Shown here one piece after another: positions 26,945 to 34,558 of a stretch of 37,198 bases of DNA; the stretch's first letter is position 1, and each line of letters opens with the position of its first letter. The notes beneath the pieces are model-generated. The model was not told the DNA's origin, did no database searches, and was given only the letters and a program-made list of their open reading frames with translations. The position numbers were made by a program, and so were the translations under genes. Source of the stretch: Desulfobacterales bacterium (GTDB lineage Bacteria; Desulfobacterota; Desulfobacteria; Desulfobacterales; JAHDSC01); NCBI GenBank assembly GCA_018432925.1, contig JAHDSC010000047.1, forward strand, positions 1 to 37,198, read 5' to 3'.

Positions 26945-27937
26945 ATGAGGCGCACATCGTTTTTCTGCCTTATTATGGCATTTGTCCTGATTTTTGTTGT
27001 CGCCTGCTCAACCCCCAAGATTCATCTCTTTAAGGATGCCACGGTCCCTTTTAAGGAATTCACCCTTCAGGGGAAAGAAAAAGGCAAAGTTCTGGTCATC
27101 CCCATCCGGGGGATTATCTCGGATCTTCCGGAAAGAGGCATTCTGTACTCCAGGCCAAGCATGGTCCAGGAGTTCGTCTCTCAACTGAATCTGGCGGAAA
27201 AAGACAAGGCGATCAAAGCAATCCTGCTGAAAATCGATTCTCCCGGCGGAACGATCACCGCGACTGATCTGCTGTATCATGAAATTACGGATTTCAAAGC
27301 ACGGACCGGTATGAAAGTCGTCTCGGTCATGATGGATACCGGCGCTTCGGGCGGCTATTATGTTTCGCTGCCTGCCGACCGGATTATCGCGCATCCAACC
27401 ACCATCACCGGTTCCATCGGGGTGATATTCATTCGGCCAAGGTTGACGGGGTTCATGGCTAAAATCGGCTTGGAAATGGAAGTGAATAAGTCCGGGGAGC
27501 ACAAAGATATGGCATCTCCTTTCCGGGAAACCTCCGCAAAAGAAGAAAAAATCCTCGACGGCCTGATCCATCAACTGGGAAAAAAATTTACAGATCTCGT
27601 GGCCCGGCATCGCGGACTCGATCCAAATGTTCTTTCCGACATTTCCACCGGTCGGATCTATTCCGCGACGGAGGCGCTTCAGATCGGGCTTGTGGATCAG
27701 GTCGGATATCTAAGCGATGCGCTTACGGAAACGAAGAAATTGGCCAACCTGCCGAAAGATGCCAAGGTCGTGGTTTATCGCCGCACCGAATACCCGAATG
27801 ACAATCTATACAATACCGCAACCACCCGATACAATGGAACCGGGCTCGCTCTTGTTGATCTTGGGTTGTCGGAATCCCTCACCTCACTGAACGCCGGTTT
27901 TTATTATCTATGGCTCCCTGTTGCAGGGAAAAAATAA
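26945..27937 (+). CDS. Lipoprotein SppA-like S49 peptidase
   Basis: About 330 residues. The ATG at 26945 (MRRTSFFCLIMAF) is preferred to the long upstream open frame because it starts a lipoprotein signal (FVLIFVVAC, Cys21) with AGAGG ahead. The protease core contains KVLVIPIRGIISD, LLKIDSPGGTITATDLLYHE, and GASGGYYVSLPADRI with nucleophile Ser135. The general base Lys187 lies in GEHKDMASPFRE; the Ser-Lys distance of 52 equals that of Bacillus SppA (147/199). This is a single-domain signal-peptide-peptidase-like enzyme anchored by lipid in the envelope, which would digest leftover signal peptides or lipoproteins. It follows the MinD-like gene by 151 bases. Confidence 0.9.
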   Translation: MRRTSFFCLIMAFVLIFVVACSTPKIHLFKDATVPFKEFTLQGKEKGKVLVIPIRGIISDLPERGILYSRPSMVQEFVSQLNLAEKDKAIKAILLKIDSPGGTITATDLLYHEITDFKARTGMKVVSVMMDTGASGGYYVSLPADRIIAHPTTITGSIGVIFIRPRLTGFMAKIGLEMEVNKSGEHKDMASPFRETSAKEEKILDGLIHQLGKKFTDLVARHRGLDPNVLSDISTGRIYSATEALQIGLVDQVGYLSDALTETKKLANLPKDAKVVVYRRTEYPNDNLYNTATTRYNGTGLALVDLGLSESLTSLNAGFYYLWLPVAGKK

Positions 27938-28000
27938 TTCTCAGGCCCATTTTTTGGAAAATCTGCTCGGGCGGAAGGAAAATGACGATGGCACCGCCGA

Positions 28001-28147
28001 TTAACAGGGTGTTGAAAAACAAGGATCAGGCCGTCAGGCAAGGCGCGCGGCGATACAACAAGCGCAGCATAAGCATATGTGAGCATTGGCGAGAGCCCCG
28101 CAACGCTGAATGGCGGCCTCAGGCGCAGTTTTTCAACACCCTGTTAA
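28001..28147. mobile_element. MITE copy 2 with TTAA target duplication
   Basis: A 139-bp element (28005-28143) with the same 16-bp terminal inverted repeats and interior as copies 1 and 3, but four bases shorter in the middle (GCAGCATAAGCATATG). It is flanked by TTAA on both sides. The right TTAA contains the stop codon of the minus-strand ImmA/IrrE gene, so the element landed at the very end of that gene. Confidence 0.92.
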
Positions 28148-28971
28148 AACAACAGCGCGAATACATTATAGCCGTTGAAAACCGTATGCGCCTGAAAAAT
28201 GCGATCCACTTCCTCGAGCCGGATGGTGTCTCGGAAAACAGCACCGACATCCTCGCAGGTTACCACTCTGGAAAGGTTATGATTGGGTGGGAAAAATTGA
28301 AAATCAGCGATTAATTCTTTCTTGTACCTTTCCTCCCAGGACGCCGACCAGGCTTGCCCTTTAAGTCTCAGGCCGGGATTTCCATCACCGTCTATGTCAA
28401 TCGATAGGATAAGAATGGCGCACTGTTTGTCGGAGGATTCGACGTATCGGACCGCTACGCGCAGAATGGGCACATCCGAAAGCTCGGCGAGCAAAAGAAT
28501 CGTCTCCATCGAAAGCGGATAGGTGTCATAAATTATTTTCATCAGCGGTGTAGGCAGCAAGGTTTCTTCCGCAAAAATATTTGCTTCAAATTCCGCTTTC
28601 ATTCGGGTTATGGGATTGAGGTCGGTTTCGGAGCACAGGTAAAAAACTTCCCTGTGTTCCGGAATCACATGGTGCCCCAGTTCATGTGCCTGGGCAAATA
28701 TCTTTTGAGTCGAAAAAAGAGCGGTGTCAATCAGCACTTTTTTTTCGTCTGTAATAAGCGCCGCCTTTACCTTTTTGAAAATCCTCTCCGAAGAACGGGT
28801 TATTTTCTCAATGGTGTTTTTTTCTCCAAGATCACATTCGTCGCAAGAAAATCCTTCCAATCGGATCAATTCCTCCAGAGAAACACCCCAGTCCATCGCG
28901 TGGTGTTTCGAGCGCGTCTCACAAGCCAGAAGTCGTATTCGCTCCTTGTTTTTTTCTGAAAAAGTATTCAA
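28144..28971 (-). CDS. ImmA/IrrE-type metallopeptidase (M78)
   Basis: A 275-residue zinc peptidase. The HELGHH motif (AQAHELGHHVIPEH) gives HEXXH, and EFEANIFAEETLLP provides the downstream Glu ligand, as in the ImmA/IrrE family. Such enzymes cleave repressors of phage, mobile elements or stress genes. The start is the TTG at 28971, with AAAGGA ahead; an ATG at residue 26 (MDWGVSLEELI) is an alternative. The C-terminal 120 residues (LSIDIDGDGNPGLRL onward) are unlike IrrE and may be a sensor domain. No helix-turn-helix repressor is adjacent; the only partner is the small protein 33 bases upstream. The target is unknown. Confidence 0.85.
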   Translation of the reverse strand: MNTFSEKNKERIRLLACETRSKHHAMDWGVSLEELIRLEGFSCDECDLGEKNTIEKITRSSERIFKKVKAALITDEKKVLIDTALFSTQKIFAQAHELGHHVIPEHREVFYLCSETDLNPITRMKAEFEANIFAEETLLPTPLMKIIYDTYPLSMETILLLAELSDVPILRVAVRYVESSDKQCAILILSIDIDGDGNPGLRLKGQAWSASWEERYKKELIADFQFFPPNHNLSRVVTCEDVGAVFRDTIRLEEVDRIFQAHTVFNGYNVFALLF

Positions 28972-29004
28972 TATTTTTTCCTTTCCGCTGGTTCGAAAAA
29001 AAAT

Positions 29005-29361
29005 TTACCGGTGCTCCTCCAACCATTGAGCCAGCTTGTTATTCTCTTCCTGCGCCACATTTATAAAATTGGTCAAGGTCGCTATCGTCATGCTCACCAG
29101 GGATTTGTAATTCGTTTCATTGATCCCTTCCAAATCCTCCCGAACCACGGCGACGAAATTAATCACACCCGCCCGGTACCGGTGTTCCTTTAAAGCCTCA
29201 TTTCGCTTGGTGTTTAAAACTTCTCGTTCAATCCGGTTTTCTATCGTTTCATGAGGCGGTTCTTCTCCGGTGAATTCGGCACCTGCTTTTTCAGGAATCG
29301 TTTCTTCCGGAAATTGATTCTCCTTATTACCTGATGATTTCCAAAATTTAAAAAATTCCAA
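29005..29361 (-). CDS. Small helical protein upstream of the ImmA/IrrE gene
   Basis: About 118 residues. The start is the TTG at 29361, since AAGGAGG lies five bases ahead; the longer TTG form at 29385 would include that ribosome site in the coding region. The N-terminal half is Glu/Pro/Lys-rich (NQFPEETIPEKAGAEFTGEE); the C-terminal half is probably helical (HRYRAGVINFVAVVRE, then YKSLVSMTIATLTNFINV). No signal peptide or HTH. It likely shares a transcript with the metallopeptidase gene (33-base gap) and may be its substrate or regulator; that is inference. Family not recognised. Confidence 0.6.
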   Translation of the reverse strand: MEFFKFWKSSGNKENQFPEETIPEKAGAEFTGEEPPHETIENRIEREVLNTKRNEALKEHRYRAGVINFVAVVREDLEGINETNYKSLVSMTIATLTNFINVAQEENNKLAQWLEEHR

Positions 29362-29737
29362 GAAAACCTCCTTTTCGCACCGCAATTTCTAATGAGCCGC
29401 GAGGCGAAGTTTGTAAAATTCCCACCCGGCCGTTTCATCATGAACCTTTTATCGCCGCGGCTATGAATCCGAAACGGCAAGCGGTAGAACCCGCCCGCGG
29501 TTTTTCAAAGGTCTCAAATTTTTAAAATGTCCATGTTCCGTCTATCCTTTTCGGAATCCGATGATTTTTCTTATATCCAAATTGTGGGGCGGCAGTCAAT
29601 AGCGTCGGATCATGAAAAAACCCGTTCCTATTGAGAGGGGCTTCAAACCGCCGGATTCTCACATTCATTTTTTGAAACGATTATGATATAAGTTTTGCGA
29701 TCTTATCCTTACGACATCGAAGGAGGCCGGTAAATCA
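29362..29737. promoter_or_regulatory. Divergent intergenic region
   Basis: About 375 bp with no recognised gene between the minus-strand small-protein/peptidase unit and the plus-strand thioesterase. It should hold promoters for both. It contains the 15-mer TTTTTCAAAGGTCTC at 29501-29515, shared with 1335-1349. The ribosome site for the thioesterase, GAAGGAGG, lies at 29719-29726. Confidence 0.4.
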
Positions 29738-30235
29738 ATGAGCAGGACCGAAAATTTAAGGCAGGTGCCTAACAGAGGCAGTCATAAATGTTTCGGGTGC
29801 AGCAAAAATAACCCTTCGGGACTTCAGATGAAATTTTTCACCGATGAAAAATCGGTTTTTTCATGGCTGACCGTACCGGAACATTTGAGCGGATGGAACA
29901 ATCTGGTTCACGGGGGAGTCCTGTCAACCATTCTGGACGAAATCATGAGCTGGTCGGCAATTTGCCTTCTCAAAAAGATTATCTTAACAAAATCCATTAC
30001 CGTGGATTTCATAAAACCGGTTTTTATCGGACAAGAACTGCGGATTGAAGGAAACGTGCTCGAGGTTAAAAACCGGAAGGAAGCACTGCTGGAGGGTTTC
30101 ATCTACGACATGGATGAAAATATCTGCGCCCGATCGATCGGAACCTTTGCGCTCATCACCCCGCAAATCGCCAAAAAGCTCGGCATCATGGACGACGAAG
30201 CCCTGCAGGACATGAAGCCGCTGATTGAGGAATGA
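29738..30235 (+). CDS. Hotdog-fold (PaaI/4HBT-type) acyl-CoA thioesterase
   Basis: A 165-residue single-hotdog protein. The opening SHKCFGCSKNNPSGLQMKF is the typical zinc-like Cys start of this subgroup. The catalytic block LVHGGVLSTILDEIMSWSA holds the HGG motif and Asp/Glu helix of PaaI-like thioesterases, and KSITVDFIKPVFIGQELRIEG is the second strand set. It would hydrolyse an acyl-CoA thioester in the cytoplasm; which acyl group cannot be told. Start ATG 29738 has a strong GAAGGAGG site. It is alone on its strand and is the last backbone gene before the group II intron relic. Confidence 0.9.
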   Translation: MSRTENLRQVPNRGSHKCFGCSKNNPSGLQMKFFTDEKSVFSWLTVPEHLSGWNNLVHGGVLSTILDEIMSWSAICLLKKIILTKSITVDFIKPVFIGQELRIEGNVLEVKNRKEALLEGFIYDMDENICARSIGTFALITPQIAKKLGIMDDEALQDMKPLIEE

Positions 30236-30289
30236 CACGCATCATCCTAATCGGTATAGGGAGGGACCTCACGGCCTCCCCCCTCCCAC

Positions 30290-30323
30290 ACCACCGGGCA
30301 TACGGATCACGTACCACGGCGGT
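30290..30323 (-). ncRNA. Group II intron domain V
   Basis: Exactly 34 nt, the canonical domain V length. On minus it starts ACCGCCG and ends CGGTGGT, which pair over seven bases with one G-U. The inner GTACG pairs with CGTAT across a small loop. A CGC triad sits near the 5' end. Confidence 0.75.
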
Positions 30324-30401
30324 TCGGTTGATTGCTCTGGCCCGTGTGAGACCAGCCGAGTTTTCAGTTGATTCAGCGCAGCAACCAATATGTTCACTTA
30401 C

Positions 30402-30552
30402 CTAACAGGGTGTTGAAAAACAAGAATCAGGCCGTCAGGCAAGGCGCGCGGCGATACGACAAGCGCAGCATATTCAAGCATATGTGAGCATTGGCGAGAG
30501 CCCCGCAACGCTGAATGGCGGCCTCAAGCGCAGTTTTTCAACACCCTGCTAA
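30402..30552. mobile_element. MITE copy 3 with CTAA duplication, inside the group II intron
   Basis: A 143-bp element (30406-30548) nearly identical to copy 1, with the same terminal inverted repeats and CTAA on both sides. It occupies what remains of domain IV of the intron relic. Confidence 0.92.
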
Positions 30553-31146
30553 TTGAACGACCACACTTGAGTACCGGTCTAATGTCTACTGTCCAAATGC
30601 CTACTTGCTCTCTCTAACCGTTCGGGCCTTCAGTACAAGCTTTGCGGTTCGGCATATCCGTTTCTCCGTCTTTCGACTCTGGAGTGCCTCACTAGCCTCA
30701 CCTGATTTATACCTACTATGCCTTCTGCTGACTTCTCCCATGCGGTCAGGGTCGATTGTGCTCTTCCCTCAGCCAGTTTCCGCCGCACGCGGCATCCCTG
30801 GGCACATGAGGGATCTCCCAGGGTAAGACACATAACTTTCAATGCATAAACGCCGGATTTATAAAGCACATCCCGTTGCGGATGGAGGACTTCGCGGTCA
30901 CGTGCCCGCTCGTCCCGGGTGTACAAGACCTCAGATCCGGTTCCTGTATGTCGCCCTGCATCTTTGAATTGGAGTTGGCCGCTCCTTGCAGTCGCTTTCG
31001 CTTTCAGCTCACCTTCCACTTCGCTCCGCATCCAGACCCCGCCTCACGACGACGCCCTTGCCCTTTTCCTAACCTTAGGCTCCGCGAATACCTGGTACAG
31101 GGACTTTCACCCTGATAGCTACGAGCCTGCCTGGCACACACGCCGC

Positions 31147-31209
31147 GCATAACCGGCTGGCAATGGAGTGCAACGGAATTGCCAGTCCGACTTGATGCGG
31201 TTGATATGC
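31147..31209 (-). repeat. attC of the EreA-like cassette
   Basis: A 63-bp site starting 23 bases after the esterase stop. On minus it runs from GCATATCAACC to CCGGTTATGC, with arms CTGGCAAT and ATTGCCAG. GTTATGC is the R' core site. It is the last attC of the array. Confidence 0.8.
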
Positions 31210-31232
31210 AACCTCGTTTCCACTTTCGGTCC

Positions 31233-32453
31233 CTATAGGTCAACCAGTTTGTCTTTGTTGGCGCCAGGAATGCAGAAGATGGCATCAAAGGCTTCGCTCA
31301 AATTCGTCTCAACGGACGCGCTTTGGGATCTCATTCGTTTTGTGCCTTTCACGTCGTCTGCAAGCACCAAACAGGAGGTCGTCATCCCGCCGATGTTAAC
31401 GATACGCTGCTCCACGCTGTCCTTTTGAATTTCATCAGCAGGGGCAAGCTCAACCGAAAAGCCAAGCGGGCTCTCAAGTGATGGATATTTCATCTCCGGA
31501 ACGGTGGTTCCCAAATGGGTTGCTCCAATGGCACGGTAGTCTTGTCGATGCGCAAGGTGTTGCCCCATGGGAACGGCCTCCAGTTCACCGGAAAAGGAAA
31601 GCAATGTTTTCTGGATGTGGTTGTTATGCGCCAGCAGAAGGATCTTCAAATTTGAGTCCTCTTGGAGACGCTTCTCCACAACGCCAGCCATGAATAATTC
31701 ACGAACAGATGTATCGCCCTCAAGCGAAGAGCCATCAAAGAACCTCTTCATGTTGCGCAGGCTTTCCAACGTATGTTCAACCGATGATACACGATCAAAC
31801 ACGTTTTGAAATAGCGCGTTCCCGTGAAACTTGGTAAGAGCCGGGGCCAGTCCCAATAGTCGCAATTTTAGTCGCATGATTCCAGAGAGTGCTTTATCCC
31901 TCGAAGCTGGGTCGAGTTCCCCCCATTGCGTTGATGAGACCACAGCGGACTCTCCGGAGATAGGTGCCAGAGATTGCCTTAACTCTTCCACTTCCGGTTT
32001 TACGAGGGGATCGAGGACCTCAATATCGATAGACAATTGATCGAGATCATCGCATGGGTTCAAAGTGTTGGGCAAATCGATGCCAATCACTATCAGTTTT
32101 CTGCTGGTTTCCCGGAGATAGGCTTTGAGCCAAGTCAGCACCGACCCATACACAGCGAAGGTCAATGGATTCGCGACATTTATCAGTTCATCTGCATCCA
32201 TTGAGGAATTAAGCCACTCGGAAATCCGATGGCCCTGAATCGCCCCGCACTCCATGCCAACTGCGTTAAATCCGTGTACCTCCACGAAATAGCGGATGAG
32301 ACTGGCTCTAGCCAGGGAGAATTCCGAAACAAAGTGGGCGCTTTCGCCAACGCCAATGATTCGGGAGTATTGCGCTATGGAAGCGATACTCTCAAACTCA
32401 CTGAAATCCAGCTTTAAAGGATGTAAAAGTGTTCTGGCCACTCGGCATATCAT
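31233..32453 (-). CDS. EreA-like erythromycin esterase homologue (integron cassette)
   Basis: A 406-residue protein, the same length as EreA as I recall it. The family's GESAHFVSEFSLARASLIRY block, MECGAIQGHRISEWLNSS, GIDLPNTLNP, LEGDTSVRELFMAGVV, LLAHNNHIQKT with its catalytic-region His residues, and KRMRSQSASVET all closely match EreA motifs; by eye similarity covers the full length. EreA opens the macrolactone ring of erythromycin. Start ATG 32453 has AAGGTG seven bases ahead. As a cassette with its own attC, it resembles known ereA cassettes of class 1 integrons, but the sequence is clearly divergent, so it is called EreA-like. Macrolide activity is inferred. Confidence 0.9.
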   Translation of the reverse strand: MICRVARTLLHPLKLDFSEFESIASIAQYSRIIGVGESAHFVSEFSLARASLIRYFVEVHGFNAVGMECGAIQGHRISEWLNSSMDADELINVANPLTFAVYGSVLTWLKAYLRETSRKLIVIGIDLPNTLNPCDDLDQLSIDIEVLDPLVKPEVEELRQSLAPISGESAVVSSTQWGELDPASRDKALSGIMRLKLRLLGLAPALTKFHGNALFQNVFDRVSSVEHTLESLRNMKRFFDGSSLEGDTSVRELFMAGVVEKRLQEDSNLKILLLAHNNHIQKTLLSFSGELEAVPMGQHLAHRQDYRAIGATHLGTTVPEMKYPSLESPLGFSVELAPADEIQKDSVEQRIVNIGGMTTSCLVLADDVKGTKRMRSQSASVETNLSEAFDAIFCIPGANKDKLVDL

Positions 32454-32515
32454 ATGTTCACCTTATAAAATGTCTCAATCATGATGCGTTCTGTGCTCCT
32501 ATGCAGGGTCGCTGT

Positions 32516-32590
32516 TCACAACGGGGGCCTTCACCGGCGGGAGTGGCGCGCAGCGGAACTCCCGTCCGAGTGTAAGGCATTGATGTTAAC
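32516..32590 (-). repeat. attC of the 220-residue unknown cassette
   Basis: A 75-bp imperfect hairpin. On minus: GTTAAC start, GCCTTACACTCGGACGGGAGT arm pairing with ACTCCCGCCGGTGAAGGC, ending CGTTGTGA. It overlaps the stop codon of the upstream cassette gene, as is usual for compact cassettes. Confidence 0.75.
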
Positions 32591-33248
32591 TGGTGCCTGA
32601 GCTAACGGCGATATCATATATTACTCGTGATCCATCTGGATTATCACCAAATACCAGGGCTCTGATATTATTAAATTCTTTTAGATCGCTTTTTGATTTG
32701 CCTTTAAAGAAATGTCCCTTTCCTTTACCTATTTTTGAGACTGCCCACACGGTGTTTTTATTATTTAATTGGAATGAGCCGATCAATTCTGTACCCATGG
32801 GATTTTTGCCGGGCCATTCTGGTATTTTTGCATAAGGAGTCGTTATGATAATGTATATTTCAATTGCCTTGATTTGTGGTGGTGGAGGCACCCACTTGAC
32901 CTTTTTGGAATTCTTTACTTCTGAATTGCTCGATACAGCGGTTTCCGGTGTAACTATCCTGAAGGCTAACGTAACCCCCTCAGCGATTTCAGGTGGTTGG
33001 GGCCATTTATCGGTAAAACGGCTAGCTAAGCTTGGAATCGCTCCTTCGACCCTATCTTTGTAGTTGCTCTGGCTAAATGCTACATGCCAATTACCAGATT
33101 GGTGCATGCTTGCTTTCAGTTCGCCACCCAGGGCTCTGCACGCTAAATAAATTTCGGAATGACCTCCAGATGTTTCAGTCCACAGCTTCCATGTAGCCGA
33201 GTGAAGCGATACGTTTCCAACTCCAAATCTTATTGATTTCTGAGGCAT
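32586..33248 (-). CDS. Unknown cassette-encoded protein
   Basis: About 220 residues if started at ATG 33248 (MPQKSIRFGVGNVSLHS). An in-frame ATG at 33272 lies inside the attC core site GTTATGC and would add eight residues. No ribosome site is obvious for either. The N-terminal half is beta-rich (SATWKLWTETSGGHSEIYLA), the middle has a Pro-rich loop (KKVKWVPPPPQIKAIEIY) and the C-terminal half again reads as beta strands (IGSFQLNNKNTVWAVSKIG). No signal peptide or membrane helix. No family recognised. Its place between two attC sites marks it as a gene cassette. Confidence 0.65.
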   Translation of the reverse strand: MPQKSIRFGVGNVSLHSATWKLWTETSGGHSEIYLACRALGGELKASMHQSGNWHVAFSQSNYKDRVEGAIPSLASRFTDKWPQPPEIAEGVTLAFRIVTPETAVSSNSEVKNSKKVKWVPPPPQIKAIEIYIIITTPYAKIPEWPGKNPMGTELIGSFQLNNKNTVWAVSKIGKGKGHFFKGKSKSDLKEFNNIRALVFGDNPDGSRVIYDIAVSSGTS

Positions 33249-33268
33249 CTTTGCGCCAGTTAACACCA

Positions 33269-33342
33269 GCATAACCGGTGTTTTTCGCAGAGTGTAGAGA
33301 GCGAAGCGAACGAAACGGCGCGAAAAACATCCGTGTTAATGC
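33269..33342 (-). repeat. attC of the GNAT cassette
   Basis: A 74-bp site. On minus it starts GCATTAAC and ends GGTTATGC. Arms CGGATGTTTTTCGC and GCGAAAAACACCGG pair almost fully, with a variable centre. It starts 17 bases after the acetyltransferase stop. Confidence 0.88.
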
Positions 33343-33359
33343 ATTTTAAATGGTTCTTA

Positions 33360-33818
33360 TCACAGCTTCAAAATGAGCCGTAGCATGTCTTTAAGTTGGA
33401 TTTCATTTTCAAAAATTGGTTCATCATAATTGTTGATGAAATAATCTTTGTGTATTGAGTCCACTCGAAATCCAAAACGTTGATAAAATGTCAATTGATA
33501 ACCAAAGGTTCCAGTTACTAATTCCACTGATTCAATATTCTTCTCTCTGAGACTGTCCAGAACAAATTGGAGTAATTGTGACCCAATACCTGATTTCTGG
33601 TTTTCCGGTAAGACAGCGATATTGAATAACTCAATTCTGTTTTTGTCTATGGGTTTTAAAACGCAGACTCCAACAATTTCTTTCTGGATTACAGCCACAT
33701 AACATAATGAATCTTCCAAATATTGATTTATACGTTCAATTGATGGATCCGCTTCAAGTAACAGCTTTTGAGGAACCAAGTCTGGAGAGATTTCCTTAAT
33801 TTCCATCATTTTTTCCAT
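33360..33818 (-). CDS. GNAT family N-acetyltransferase (cassette)
   Basis: A 152-residue acetyl-CoA-dependent transferase. Motif A is ELFNIAVLPENQKSGIGSQLL, with the QKSGIG pyrophosphate loop, preceded by the VAVIQKEIVGVCVLKP strand pair, and motif B lies in YQLTFYQRFGFRV. The acceptor is unknown; it does not carry the marks of a known aminoglycoside acetyltransferase. The first ATG (33818) overlaps the core site GTTAAAT of the upstream attC; the ATG pair at 33806/33803 gives near-identical proteins and may be used instead. Base composition is more A+T-rich than the backbone. Confidence 0.85.
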   Translation of the reverse strand: MEKMMEIKEISPDLVPQKLLLEADPSIERINQYLEDSLCYVAVIQKEIVGVCVLKPIDKNRIELFNIAVLPENQKSGIGSQLLQFVLDSLREKNIESVELVTGTFGYQLTFYQRFGFRVDSIHKDYFINNYDEPIFENEIQLKDMLRLILKL

Positions 33819-33873
33819 TTAACGCCGGAAATCACGCGCCGCTGTAAGCGGTCGCGTGGATTGATTCGATACA
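33817..33873 (-). repeat. Partial attC cut by the IS110 remnant
   Basis: On minus, a hairpin CACGCG-A-CCGCT against AGCGG-CGCGTG (33833-33858) followed by AATCACG-type arm sequence and the perfect R' core GTTAAAT. The distal R'' half is absent; sequence like the start of an IS110 element begins within about 30 bases. This suggests insertion into the attC. Confidence 0.65.
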
Positions 33874-33904
33874 AGTTATGGCCTTCCTTCAGATGAAGGA
33901 TATA

Positions 33905-34558
33905 ATGGAACCCCAAACTTTCATTAACCTCAAATTTTACAATCAACTGCACAAGTAATACCGCGGTGCCGATCTTCATGCCAGAAAAATGTATGTCTGC
34001 ATCTTGAATCATAGGGGAAAAGTCGTTGTCCATCCGAATATCAAAACCGACCCTGAACTGTTTTTCGAACGGATCTTTCCCTTCATCGAAGATGTTGTTG
34101 TCGGCGTCGAATGTGTCTTCTGCTGGTACTGGCTGGCCGATCTTTGCGCCGACCATCATATCGACTTTGTCCTCGGGCACGCATTATACATGAAAGCCAT
34201 TCACGGCGGCAAAACCAAAAACGATAAAATCGATTCTTACAAAATCGCCATGCTGCTCAAAGGCGGCAATTTCCCGACTGCTTATCCCTATCCGGCAAAA
34301 TGGCGGGCCAGCCAGGATCTTTTGCGCCGGCGCATGTATATCTCAAGGCGATGCAGCGAACTGGTCAAGTGGGCGGTCAAGGAGGCCATCCTCATGCTCA
34401 GAGGCTCTGCCGAAGCCAAATATTTGGTATCCAAACTGGAGCGCAGATACAACAAAGGCAAGGCCCTGGGCATCTTTACCCACAAGCTGGGCCGGGCCAT
34501 CTACTTTATGCTGAAAAACAAAGAGGCGTTTGATATGAAACGATTCTTCGATAAATAG
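33905..34558 (+). pseudogene. IS110-family transposase, decayed
   Basis: The frame from ATG 33905 reads MEPQTFINLKFYNQLHK, then a TAA at 33956-33958, then YRGADLHARKMYVCILN, which continues the IS110 (DEDD transposase) N-terminus in the same frame. VGVECVFCWYWLADLCADHH and GHALYMKAIHGGKTKNDKID are the family's signature blocks. After RRCSELV the sequence jumps to a C-terminal end (YNKGKALGIFTHKLGRAIYF), missing roughly 100-150 residues including the serine-containing transposase_20 domain. One stop codon plus an internal deletion make it inactive. It is the only plus-strand gene in the array. Confidence 0.88.

Larger units (their letters stand above)
30250..31139 (-). mobile_element. Group II intron remnant without its reverse-transcriptase ORF
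   Basis: Read on minus, the stretch begins GTGTGCCAGG (matching the GUGYG 5' end), continues through domain I-III-like sequence (CAGGGTGAAAGTCCCTG; GCTGAAAGCGAAAGCGACTG), and ends in a 34-nt domain V at 30290-30323 and a domain VI hairpin (GGGAGGG to CCTCCC) finishing in CTATACCGAT. Length is about 890 nt including a 143-bp MITE. Domain IV, where the reverse transcriptase should be, holds only the MITE and about 150 bases of relic sequence, so the intron lacks its maturase and cannot move by itself. Ends are set by consensus, to within a few bases. Its upstream exon border lies eight bases beyond the attC of the EreA cassette. Confidence 0.8.

Noticed and set aside
23600-30548. Direct repeats considered as a CRISPR array
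   Set aside because: The three repeats are 139-143 bp, kilobases apart, and have terminal inverted repeats with target duplications, so they are MITEs.
30630-31288. Minus-strand frames of 133 and 94 codons
   Set aside because: They are chance frames in the structured RNA of the group II intron and in the attC, not protein genes.
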